Below, piece by piece: positions 27,147 to 35,010 of a DNA stretch of 64,000 nt. Positions within the stretch are counted from its first letter, which is position 1; the number at the start of each line of letters is the position of its first letter. Below the pieces are notes generated by a model that searched no databases, was not told where the DNA came from, and saw nothing but the letters and a program-made list of their open reading frames with translations. The translations under genes and the position numbers were made by a program. The stretch comes from Arthrobacter sp. Soil736. Its GTDB lineage: Bacteria > Actinomycetota > Actinomycetes > Actinomycetales > Micrococcaceae. The stretch lies in assembly GCF_001428005.1 (NCBI RefSeq), contig NZ_LMSB01000034.1, forward strand, positions 398,388-462,387. The letters run 5' to 3'.

Positions 27147-27570
27147 AGGGCACTCCGACGTGTTTGAGATAGTCCTCCACGGTGTGGTCGTACTGGCACA
27201 CCATGACCTCGGCCCCGTACTCGGAGGATGCGTCGAAGAACTGGGCCTGCAGGTGCCGGTTGCCCAGCGAGTGCGCCACGATTCCCATCTCGTGGATGGT
27301 CCGCGGCGCGATCACCAGGACGTCGGTGGGCAGCACGGACACCACGATCACGTTCGTCTCGGCCACGTGGAGGACGTCGCCGTCGCGAAGGTCAGCGGAA
27401 CCGGCGGGCAGCCGGATGCCTAGTTCCTTGCCGTGGTCGGTGGTGACGCGCTGGATCCGTTTGACCAGCTGGGAGCTGGGCAGCACAACTTTCTCCTTGT
27501 GCAGCCCGAAGTAGGGATCCGCACCCGGGGCCTGATCGTGCAGGTTGCCCAGGATCTTCTCGATGATCAT
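27088..27570 (-). CDS. ureE: Urease accessory nickel chaperone UreE
   Basis: 160 residues. The N-terminal UreE peptide-binding-like domain and the C-terminal nickel-binding domain (SLGNRHLQAQFF, YDHTVEDYLKHVGV) are clear. The tail RHAEHSH is short and only mildly His-rich, unlike the long His tails of some UreE proteins. It passes Ni2+ to UreG. Confidence 0.95.
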   Translation of the reverse strand: MIIEKILGNLHDQAPGADPYFGLHKEKVVLPSSQLVKRIQRVTTDHGKELGIRLPAGSADLRDGDVLHVAETNVIVVSVLPTDVLVIAPRTIHEMGIVAHSLGNRHLQAQFFDASSEYGAEVMVCQYDHTVEDYLKHVGVPYDRQERVMPVPFRHAEHSH

Positions 27571-27616
27571 GTGGTTCTCCGTAGTGCTTTGAAACGGTCG
27601 TGCCTAGAAGTCGTGC

Positions 27617-29395
27617 CTAGAAAAGAAAGTAGCGCTGGGCCATCGGCAACACATCCGAAGGTTCGCACGTGACGTCCTCACCGTCCACTGTCACCTTGTA
27701 CGTTTCCGGATCCACCTGGATGTCTGGGGTGGCGTCGTTGTACTTCAGGTCGGCCTTGGACAGCGTCCGGATCCCGGACACCGGCCGGATGACCTTCTCC
27801 AGCCCCAGTTCTTCCGGCACGCCGGCGTCAATTGCGGCCTGGGACAGGAAGGTGATGGAGGACTGCTGCAGGGCCTTGCCGAACGTGGCGAACATGGGGC
27901 GCATGGTGCGCGGCTGCGGCGTGGGGATGGAAGCGTTGGCGTCGCCCATCAGGGCATAGGCGATCTGGCCGCCCTTGAGCACCAGTTCGGGCTTCACACC
28001 GAAAAACGCCGGATCCCACAGCACCAGGTCCGCGAACTTGCCCTCCTCCACCGATCCGATGGAGTCGGCCATGCCCTGCGCGATGGCCGGGTTGATGGTG
28101 TACTTCGCCACGTACCGCTTGATCCGGAAGTTGTCGCTTTCCGCGCCCAGGCCGGAATCAGCAGAACCGTGCACACCGCCGTCAGGATCCTTCAGGACGC
28201 CGCGCTGCTTTTTCATCTTGTCCGCCACCTGCCACGTGCGGATGATCACCTCGCCCACCCGGCCCATGGCCTGCGAGTCGGAGGAGGTGATGGCGAAGAT
28301 CCCCAGGTCCTGCAGGACGTCCTCGGCCGCAATGGTTTCGGCGCGGATGCGGGAGTCGGCGAACGCCACGTCCTCCGGAATGTCCGGGTTCAGGTGGTGG
28401 CACACCATGAGCATGTCCAGGTGTTCTTCGATGGTGTTGCGGGTGTACGGCAGCGTGGGGTTCGTGGAGGCGGGCAGGACGTTGGGCAGCCCGGCGATCT
28501 TGATGATGTCCGGCGCGTGGCCGCCGCCGGCTCCTTCGGTGTGGAAGGTGTGGATGACGCGGCCGTCGATGGCGCGGATGGTGTCCTCCACGAAGCCGCA
28601 CTCGTTGAGGGTGTCGGTGTGGATGGCCACCTGGACGTCGTATTCGTCGGCAACCTTCAGGGACGTGTCGATCGAGGCCGTCGTGGAGCCCCAGTCCTCG
28701 TGGACCTTCAGGCCCACCGCCCCGGCCCGGATCTGTTCGGCCAGCGGCTCGACGGCGGATGCGTGCCCCTTGCCCAACAGGCCGATGTTGACGGGGAGCC
28801 CTTCTGCGGCCTGCAGCATGCGCTGGATGTGCCACTTTCCGGGAGTTACCGTGGTGGCCTTGGTGCCTTCCGCCGGGCCCGTGCCGCCGCCCACCATGGT
28901 GGTCACGCCGCTGCACAGCGCCGCGGGCACCTGGTCCGCGGAGATGAAATGGATGTGGGTGTCCACGCCGCCGGCGGTGAGGATCTTGCGCTCCCCCGCG
29001 ATGATTTCGGTGCTGGCGCCGATCACAATGTCCACGCCGTCGGCGATCTGCGGGTTGCCGGCCTTCCCGATCTTGAAAATGTGGCCGTCCTTCAGGGCGA
29101 CGTCGGCCTTGTAGATTCCGGTGTAGTCCAGCACCACCACATTGGTGATCACAGTGTCGGGGACATCCAGCTTTTCAGGGCCGCCGCGCGGCAGGTCGCC
29201 GTCGCGGGTCACCTGCCCGTTCTGGCCCATGCCGTCGCGGATGACCTTGCCGCCGCCGAACACCACTTCCTCGCCGTATACGGTGAGGTCCTTTTCGATC
29301 TCGAGGAACAGGTCGGTGTCGGCCAGGCGGATGGCGTCACCCGTCGTCGGGCCGTACAGGTCCGCGTACCGCCTGCGGGACAATTCGAAACTCAC
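27617..29395 (-). CDS. ureC: Urease alpha subunit
   Basis: 592 residues from a GTG start (VSFELSRRRYADLYGPTTGD). The nickel ligands lie in VDTHIHFISADQ, the carbamylated Lys in GAVGLKVHEDWG, further His in AIHTDTLNECGF and FHTEGAGGGHAPD, and the mobile-flap Cys/His in MVCHHLNPDIPEDVAFADSRIR. It hydrolyses urea to ammonia and carbamate. GTG at 29395-29393 overlaps the ureB stop (GTGA); the longer in-frame extension reads through ureB and is not real. Confidence 0.97.
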   Translation of the reverse strand: MSFELSRRRYADLYGPTTGDAIRLADTDLFLEIEKDLTVYGEEVVFGGGKVIRDGMGQNGQVTRDGDLPRGGPEKLDVPDTVITNVVVLDYTGIYKADVALKDGHIFKIGKAGNPQIADGVDIVIGASTEIIAGERKILTAGGVDTHIHFISADQVPAALCSGVTTMVGGGTGPAEGTKATTVTPGKWHIQRMLQAAEGLPVNIGLLGKGHASAVEPLAEQIRAGAVGLKVHEDWGSTTASIDTSLKVADEYDVQVAIHTDTLNECGFVEDTIRAIDGRVIHTFHTEGAGGGHAPDIIKIAGLPNVLPASTNPTLPYTRNTIEEHLDMLMVCHHLNPDIPEDVAFADSRIRAETIAAEDVLQDLGIFAITSSDSQAMGRVGEVIIRTWQVADKMKKQRGVLKDPDGGVHGSADSGLGAESDNFRIKRYVAKYTINPAIAQGMADSIGSVEEGKFADLVLWDPAFFGVKPELVLKGGQIAYALMGDANASIPTPQPRTMRPMFATFGKALQQSSITFLSQAAIDAGVPEELGLEKVIRPVSGIRTLSKADLKYNDATPDIQVDPETYKVTVDGEDVTCEPSDVLPMAQRYFLF

Positions 29396-29760
29396 TGTGC
29401 TCCCCCTGCGTTTTCCTGGGCGGACTGAGCGTTTTCCTGGGCGGACGGTGCCGTCCCAAGGCTGCCGTTCACCGCGTTGCTCAGCCCGAAGACCTCCCTG
29501 TTGCCGGCCAGTGCGATCAGCCGGACGGTCTTGCTGTCGCCGGGTTCGAAGCGCGCGGCCGTGCCGGCGGGGATGTCGAGGCGGCACCCGTAAGCGGCCC
29601 GGCGGTCGAACTCGAGCGCGCGGTTGGCTTCGGCGAAGTGGTAGTGCGAACCCACCTGTACGGGGCGGTCACCGGTGTTAACGACGACGACGTCGATCGC
29701 CTCTCGGCCCGCGTTGACCACCACGGGCTCGGCCCGCAGGACGTACTCTCCCGGAATCAT
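29392..29760 (-). CDS. ureB: Urease beta subunit
   Basis: 122 residues. It has the conserved GEYVLRAEPVVVNAGREAIDVVVVNTGDRPVQVGSHYHFAEANRALEFDR start region. The C-terminus is longer than usual and ends in a seven-residue repeat, SAQENAQ-SAQENAG, encoded by an exact 18-bp repeat. It is a structural subunit of the UreABC trimer. Confidence 0.95.
   Translation of the reverse strand: MIPGEYVLRAEPVVVNAGREAIDVVVVNTGDRPVQVGSHYHFAEANRALEFDRRAAYGCRLDIPAGTAARFEPGDSKTVRLIALAGNREVFGLSNAVNGSLGTAPSAQENAQSAQENAGGAQ
29408..29446 (-). repeat. 21-bp-period repeat at the 3' end of ureB
   Basis: GCGTTTTCCTGGGCGGAC occurs at 29408-29425 and 29429-29446, identical and in frame, and explains the SAQENAx repeat in the UreB tail. 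Confidence 0.85.
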
Positions 29761-29769
29761 GGCGTTCCC

Positions 29770-30072
29770 CTATCGGATGGGATCGTGGACGGTGACGAGC
29801 TTGGTGCCGTCGGGGAAGGTCGCCTCGACCTGGACGTCGTGGATCATTTCCGGCACGCCTTCCATGACGTCGTCGCGGCTCAGCAGGGTGGTGCCGTAGC
29901 TCATCAGTTCGGCCACGCTCCGTCCGTCCCGGGCACCCTCAATCAGTTCGTAGCTGATGATGGCCACCGCCTCGGGAAAATTCAGCCGGAGCCCGCGCGA
30001 CTGGCGGCGGCGTGCGAGGTCGGCGGCGACCACGATCATGAGCTTTTCCTGCTCGCGGGGCAGCAGATGCAT
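29770..30072 (-). CDS. ureA: Urease gamma subunit
   Basis: 100 residues beginning MHLLPREQEKLMIVVAADLARRR, the canonical UreA N-terminus, which fixes the start at 30072 and not the in-frame ATG at 30099. First gene of the urease operon ureABCEFGD-nickel transporter. The promoter should lie in the roughly 100 nt between it and the end of the upstream lacI gene; no clear binding site is evident there. Confidence 0.96.
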   Translation of the reverse strand: MHLLPREQEKLMIVVAADLARRRQSRGLRLNFPEAVAIISYELIEGARDGRSVAELMSYGTTLLSRDDVMEGVPEMIHDVQVEATFPDGTKLVTVHDPIR

Positions 30073-30174
30073 TCCAGGAATCCCTTCTACGGCGGGCACC
30101 GCGGCGGCATGCAGCGGCTGCGGTGTGCCACCAGCGTATGCGGCGGACGTTTCCGCAAGATTTCAGAACATTGT

Positions 30175-31179
30175 TCAGGGTGCCGAGGCGCGGATCCTCA
30201 GCTCAAACTCCACTTCGACGTGCACCCCCTGCTCCGCTTGTCCGGCGCCTTCGATCCGATCGATCAGCAGCGCGATGGACCGTTCGGCAATGTCGTCCAT
30301 GCCAGGGGCAACAGTGGTGAGTGACGGCGACGCGAACCGTGCCTCGTCGATGTCGTCAAAACCGGCCACGGCAACGTCCGCCGGCACGTTGACGCCGCGG
30401 ATCTGCAGTTCGTGCATGGCACCCAGCGCCAGGACGTCGTTCAATCCGAAGACGGCATCGAAATCCGCGCCGCTGTCCAGCAGCCTCCCGACGGCGGATG
30501 CGCCGCCATCGCGCCGCCACTCGGCCGGCACAATGAGCGCCGGGTCAAAATCCACTCCCGCGGCGGCGAGCGCCTCCCGATATCCGGTCATGCGCAGGCC
30601 CGGGCTTCCGGCGGAATCCTCCGCCGACGCTCCAAGCACCGCTATCCGGCGGCGGCCTCCTGCCAGGAGGTGGTCCGTGAGCGCCCGGGCGGCTCCGACA
30701 TTCTTCATGGTGACGAGGTCGAACCGGGGATCGTCGATGTGCTCCCCGAGCATCACAAGCGGCTTGGTTCCGCGCCGGTGGGCCACGGCGTCGGCCCCCA
30801 GCGTCAGGGGCGTGAAAAGCAGCCCGTCCGTGAGCTGGCGGAAAGTACCCTGCAGCGCGCTGAGCTCGTTCGCCTCCTCTGCCGCAGACTGCTCCACGAG
30901 CACGCGGTAGCCCCGGGCTGAGGCAACCGTCATAAGCCGTGAGGCGAGCTCGGCGTAGTACGGCACGGAGAGGTCGGACAGGACCAGCCCCAGCATCCGG
31001 GACTTTCCGGATCGGAGGCTCCGCGCCGTGAGGTTGGCCTCGTAGCCCAGCTCAGCGATCGCGTCCAGCACCTTCTGCTTGGTGGCCGGCCTGATGAACT
31101 CATAGTCGTTGAGCACGTTGGACACTGTCTTGAGGGAAACTCCCGCGGCACGGGCAACATCATTCATGGTCACGGCCAT
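30175..31179 (-). CDS. LacI-family regulator, probably of intracellular arabinofuranosidase
   Basis: 334 residues. HTH: TMNDVARAAGVSLKTVSNVLNDY; hinge and sensor domain with GLVLSDLSVPYYAELASRLM. AAGGAG lies 7 nt before the ATG at 31179. Its own upstream region carries an 18-bp tandem repeat with operator-like halves (31211-31246), and a similar site stands before the GH51 gene at 33612. This suggests control of arabinoside metabolism, but the target is inferred. Confidence 0.88.
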   Translation of the reverse strand: MAVTMNDVARAAGVSLKTVSNVLNDYEFIRPATKQKVLDAIAELGYEANLTARSLRSGKSRMLGLVLSDLSVPYYAELASRLMTVASARGYRVLVEQSAAEEANELSALQGTFRQLTDGLLFTPLTLGADAVAHRRGTKPLVMLGEHIDDPRFDLVTMKNVGAARALTDHLLAGGRRRIAVLGASAEDSAGSPGLRMTGYREALAAAGVDFDPALIVPAEWRRDGGASAVGRLLDSGADFDAVFGLNDVLALGAMHELQIRGVNVPADVAVAGFDDIDEARFASPSLTTVAPGMDDIAERSIALLIDRIEGAGQAEQGVHVEVEFELRIRASAP

Positions 31180-31210
31180 CCAAAGCTCCTTCTCGCGGCG
31201 GTTCGTCTGG

Positions 31211-31246
31211 GTACATCGTGACAGAAAGGTACATCGTTGCAGAAAG
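31211..31246. promoter_or_regulatory. 18-bp imperfect tandem repeat, LacI-type operator candidates
   Basis: GTACATCGTGACAGAAAG (31211-31228) is followed directly by GTACATCGTTGCAGAAAG (31229-31246), differing at two bases. Each contains a TACATCGT core like half of the TACAACGTTATA site before abfA. It lies 32 nt upstream of the lacI start, as expected for autoregulation. Confidence 0.6.
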
Positions 31247-31389
31247 CGGACCGCCCCGCCCGCAAGAATTTCCCAAGGTGCCTGACCCACCCTTTCTCCA
31301 TGGTCTCTACGCTCCGTGGCCTGGGCAACGTCGCCTGGCCACGGGGATATCGGGGGGAGACCCACAGTGCGGGTCCCCTAGGAAATGCC

Positions 31390-31487
31390 GGGGGGAGTTT
31401 CTAGGGGCCCGCCCGGGGGCAATATCTGGGGGCAGGTCTGGGGGCAAAGTTGGGGAAATGCCTGGGGGAACCATGGGGAAAGCGGGG
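31390..31487 (+). repeat. Degenerate 12-bp-period G-tract repeat
   Basis: Nine runs of 4-6 G start at 31390, 31404, 31415, 31428, 31440, 31452, 31464, 31475 and 31484, about 12 nt apart. The clearest units are TGGGGGCAGGTC, TGGGGGCAAAGT and TGGGGGAACCAT. It covers the likely start of the hemA-like remnant. Confidence 0.75.
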
Positions 31488-32042
31488 CGGAAATTGGCGC
31501 AGAGTTCCGGGGTGCCCGTCGCGGATCGGTCCGTCGCAGACCGGGGGCTGTTCGCCTTGGTCGCCTCACATCGCGGTGCCCGGGCGGCCGGGTTGCAAGG
31601 GCTGGAACGGGCCGCCTTAGGGGTGCGCGGAACCGGGCCGGAGTTCCTGGCACGGCCGGGCTCGGGTCCCCGGCGGATCACGTCGGCAGTCATTGCGGAC
31701 CTGCCCGACATCGCCGGAGCCGTTGTCCTGTCAACGTGCAACCGCTTCGAGGTCTACTGCGAAACAGCCCCCGGCGCTGACCTGAAACTGCCCGGGAGGA
31801 CGTGCTGTCCGTCATCAGTATGTGTTCCGCACGGCTGCACTGCCGCGGCGGAAGCGGTGGAGCTCGCCCTCCGGCGCGTCGTGCGGCAGCTCCTTCATGT
31901 TCCCACCGCCCGGGCGCGGGAACTTGCCGCGGCCGGGCGGCGGGACGACTACACCGCCGCCCTCGAAGCCCTCTACGGGCTGAACGTGGAAGCCGAAGCC
32001 CGGCCGCAGGAGCCGTTCCTCACCCTGTCCGCCGCGGGCTAG
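31458..32042 (+). pseudogene. Internally deleted glutamyl-tRNA reductase (HemA-like) remnant
   Basis: An open frame of 194 codons from ATG 31458. The N-terminal part resembles the GluTR catalytic domain: LFALVASHRG... then AGAVVLSTCNRFEVYCE, with the active-site Cys in the STCNRFE motif. The C-terminal part (VELALRRVVRQLLHVPTARARELAAAGRRDDYTAALEALYGL) resembles the GluTR dimerisation domain. The roughly 250-residue NADPH-binding and spinal-helix region of a normal GluTR (over 400 residues) is missing between them, yet no stop breaks the frame. It cannot act as a reductase. It may be a decaying paralogue or a new short protein. Frame preservation is notable, but the family match is by eye. Confidence 0.55.
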
Positions 32043-32060
32043 TTGCCGGTCCCAAGCAGG

Positions 32061-33587
32061 TCAGGACTCCAACGCCAGGCGGATCATCGTCCACGAAACG
32101 GCCGGGAGAACCGCGGTAAGGCGGCCGGCGTCGAGCTTCACACTGACGTTCTCCGCGGGCAGCACCGACGTGGAGTCATCCGCCGTCGCGTGCCAGTACG
32201 GGTCCTTGTTGGCGAAGGTGACGGCCTCGATCAGCCGCACGTTGCCTAGCCCGGCCACGGCGGCCTCGAGCGACAACGCCTCGGCGGCTGATCGGTTGAC
32301 TGCGAAAACCACGGCTTCTCCGGCCTCGGCGTCGAAGGTCGCCACCGCGGAGAGTGCGGCAAAATCCCCGGTCTTGCCGCCGCTCAGCAGCGGGGACTCC
32401 ACCGCGAGCTGCAGCACCGTGCCCGCTGCGTGCCGGGAAGTCAGTGCGAACGGGTGGAAGATGGTCTGCTTCCAGGCGCGTCCGCCCGCTTCCGTCATGA
32501 TCGGGGCGATGACGTTGACCAGCTGGGCAAGGCTCGCCGAGTGGACACGGTCCGTGTGGCGCAGCAGGGTGACCAGCAGGTCGCCGACGACCACGGCGTC
32601 CGCCACCGAATAGCGGTCCTCCAGCAAGGCGGGAGCGACGGGCCAGTCCTTGCCTGAGGGGACCTTGGATTCGTCGCGGCCGGCGTGCCATACGTTCCAT
32701 TCGTCAAAGGAGATGTTGACCTGTTTCGCGGTCTTCTTCACCGACTTCACATGGTCGATGTGGGAAATGATGTCCCGGATGAAGGAATCCATCCGGTGCC
32801 CGGCCGAGAGGTGTTCCTGAAGGTCGCCGAAGTCTTCGAAGTACTGGTGCGCGGAGACGAGGTCCACGAGATCGTACGTTTCGGTCAGTACCACCCGCTC
32901 CCATTCGCCGAAGGTGTCCATGCCGGGCGCGGAACTTCCGCAGGCCACGAGTTCGAGGTCGGGGTCAACCATGCGCATGGCCCGGGCCGCGTCGGCTGCC
33001 ACCCGGCCGTACTCCAGGGCGTTCTTGTGGCCGATCTGCCAGGGCCCGTCCATCTCGTTGCCCAGGCACCACATCCGGATGCCATAGCCCTGCTCGGCGC
33101 CGTTGGCCCTGCGCCGGTCCGAGAACGCCGTGCCGGCGTCGATGTTGCAGTATTCCAGCAGGTCCACGGCTTCCTGCGTGCCGCGCGTGCCGAGGTTCAC
33201 GGCCATCATCGGCTCCACCCCGGCCTTGGCCGACCATTTGGCGAACTCGTCCACGCCCACGAGATTGGGGTCCGTGGAGTGCCAGGCGAGGTCCAGTCTC
33301 GCGGGGCGCTCTTCCGACGGGCCTACGCCGTCCTCCCAGCGGTAGCCGGACACGAAGTTCCCGCCCGGGTAGCGGACCGTGGAGACGCCCAGTTCCCGCG
33401 TCAGTTCCAGGACGTCGGTGCGGAAACCGTCCGCGTCCGCCTGCGGGTGGTCCGGCTCGAAGATGCCCGTGTAGACGCAGCGGCCCAGGTGCTCGACGAA
33501 GGCGCCGAAAGTCCTGCGCCTCACCGGCCCCACGGTGAAGGCCGGATCAATGGTGATTTTCGCGGAATTGGCGGCTGGAGTGCCCAT
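32061..33587 (-). CDS. abfA: Intracellular GH51 alpha-L-arabinofuranosidase
   Basis: 508 residues, no signal peptide. N-terminal barrel start FGAFVEHLGRCVYTGIFEP and DVLELTRELGVSTVRYPGGNFVSGY are hallmark GH51 sequences. The acid/base Glu is in MWCLGNEMDGPW and the nucleophile Glu in NISFDEWNVW. It removes terminal alpha-L-arabinofuranose from imported arabino-oligosaccharides. A LacI-type operator lies 25 nt upstream of the start. Confidence 0.95.
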   Translation of the reverse strand: MGTPAANSAKITIDPAFTVGPVRRRTFGAFVEHLGRCVYTGIFEPDHPQADADGFRTDVLELTRELGVSTVRYPGGNFVSGYRWEDGVGPSEERPARLDLAWHSTDPNLVGVDEFAKWSAKAGVEPMMAVNLGTRGTQEAVDLLEYCNIDAGTAFSDRRRANGAEQGYGIRMWCLGNEMDGPWQIGHKNALEYGRVAADAARAMRMVDPDLELVACGSSAPGMDTFGEWERVVLTETYDLVDLVSAHQYFEDFGDLQEHLSAGHRMDSFIRDIISHIDHVKSVKKTAKQVNISFDEWNVWHAGRDESKVPSGKDWPVAPALLEDRYSVADAVVVGDLLVTLLRHTDRVHSASLAQLVNVIAPIMTEAGGRAWKQTIFHPFALTSRHAAGTVLQLAVESPLLSGGKTGDFAALSAVATFDAEAGEAVVFAVNRSAAEALSLEAAVAGLGNVRLIEAVTFANKDPYWHATADDSTSVLPAENVSVKLDAGRLTAVLPAVSWTMIRLALES

Positions 33588-33611
33588 CGGTATATCCTCG
33601 TTTCCATTTTT

Positions 33612-33625
33612 CTACAACGTTATAG
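33612..33625. promoter_or_regulatory. LacI-type operator before abfA
   Basis: CTACAACGTTATAG, a near-perfect palindrome centred on CG, 25 nt upstream of the GH51 start. It differs from the arabinan operator TGTTAGCGCTAACA and more closely resembles the repeats at 31211-31246. Confidence 0.6.
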
Positions 33626-33739
33626 AAGCAATACTGACGGCTGTCAGCCGCGCCCGTCAAGGCCTCTCTGGCAACCGGGTCCATCCGGGGTTAATTTTTA
33701 AACAGCTCCCCCGCTCGCCCGGAAATGAGAGGAAGTCCA

Positions 33740-34948
33740 ATGAACCCCCGGCCAGCGACCGCTCATCGCGTATGCCGCACGCTCCGCATTCTCGGGGCGG
33801 CCGCCGTCCTCGCAGGCGCGGCGTCCGGATGCACCGGGAGCCCGGCGCCGCCGCCGTCATCGCTGCCCTCCGGCAGCTCCCCCGCCAGCGCCTCCCCCGG
33901 TACCGCCTCCCCCGGCAGCACCACCAGCGGCCCAACCGGCGGCACGCCCAGCAGCCCCACGGGCGGCTCCACGGGCGGCGCCACACCGGCGCAGCCGACG
34001 CCGGGGCAGGCCACAGCGGGACAGGCGCCGGGCAGCCCGCAGGGACCGGCGGATATTCCTTCAATCGTCAGCAACGTCCAGCCGTCCGTGGTCACGGTCT
34101 TCACCAACGGCGGGCTGGGAAGTGGCGTCGTGTACTCGGAAGACGGGCTGATCCTGACCAACGAACACGTGGTGCGTGGCACCAAGGACGTTGAAGTGGC
34201 CTTCGCCGACGGCCGCCGCGTCGCCGGCACCGTGCGGGCCACCGATGCCATCTCCGACCTCGCCCTCGTGGAGGCGAAGCGGACCGGCCTTCCGGTGGCC
34301 AAATTCCAGTCCGAGCTGCCCCGGATCGGCGAACTCGCCGTCGTGATCGGCTCCCCGCTGGGATTCGAAAACACGGCGACGGCGGGAATTATCTCGGGCC
34401 TCCACCGCGAGATCCCCGGGTCGGCCGCCAGCAGCCAGTCCCTGGTGGACCTGATCCAGACCGATGCCGCCATCAGCCCCGGAAACTCCGGCGGCGCGCT
34501 GGTGAACGGCCGGGGCGAGGTGATCGGAATCAGTGAGGCTTACATCCCGCCGCAGTCCGGGGCGGTGGCCCTTGGCTTTGCCATCCCGGCGGCCACCGCC
34601 GTCAAGGTGGCGGACCAGCTCCGCGAGGACGGCACGGCCGATCACGCCTTCATTGGCCTGTCGCTGGGGGACATCACCCCGCAGATCGCCGAACGGCTGG
34701 GCCTGCCGGACACGCGCGGCGCCCTGGCCCTCGCGGTCCCGGACGGCGGACCGGCCGCCAAAGCCGGCATCCGGCCCGGCGATGTCCTCGTGAAGCTCGA
34801 CGGCGAAGAGCTCGCCTCGCCCGAGGACCTGCTCGCCGCCTTGCGGAGCAGGAGCCCGGGACAGACCGTGACCGTCGAATTCCGCCGGGGGACGTCAACG
34901 CAGGAAGTCAAGGTTCAGCTCGTTTCGCGCGCTTCCCAGGCGGCGTGA
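33740..34948 (+). CDS. HtrA/DegP-like trypsin-fold serine protease with PDZ domain, putative lipoprotein
   Basis: 402 residues. A signal sequence ending AGAASGC (Cys31) suggests lipid anchoring, though the lipobox is weak. A Ser/Pro/Gly/Thr-rich linker (about 32-115) leads to a trypsin-like domain with catalytic His143 (NEHVV), Asp173 (SDLALVE) and Ser250 (GNSGGAL). A PDZ domain follows (about 300-395, GPAAKAGIRPGDVLVKLDGEEL). It likely degrades or refolds damaged extracytoplasmic proteins. The start at 33740 has GAGAGGA upstream; ATG 33725 overlaps that site. It is unrelated in function to the arabinose genes around it. Confidence 0.9.
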   Translation: MNPRPATAHRVCRTLRILGAAAVLAGAASGCTGSPAPPPSSLPSGSSPASASPGTASPGSTTSGPTGGTPSSPTGGSTGGATPAQPTPGQATAGQAPGSPQGPADIPSIVSNVQPSVVTVFTNGGLGSGVVYSEDGLILTNEHVVRGTKDVEVAFADGRRVAGTVRATDAISDLALVEAKRTGLPVAKFQSELPRIGELAVVIGSPLGFENTATAGIISGLHREIPGSAASSQSLVDLIQTDAAISPGNSGGALVNGRGEVIGISEAYIPPQSGAVALGFAIPAATAVKVADQLREDGTADHAFIGLSLGDITPQIAERLGLPDTRGALALAVPDGGPAAKAGIRPGDVLVKLDGEELASPEDLLAALRSRSPGQTVTVEFRRGTSTQEVKVQLVSRASQAA

Positions 34949-35010
34949 GCGCGAACCGGGCTGCCCCTGGAATCGATGCCCCGCACCAATGCCCCCGGAA
35001 CGAAATGCCG

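Noticed and set aside
27617..29587. Longer ureC start adding about 64 residues
   Set aside because: The extension reads through ureB in another frame. The GTG at 29395 restores the standard UreC N-terminus and a GTGA overlap.
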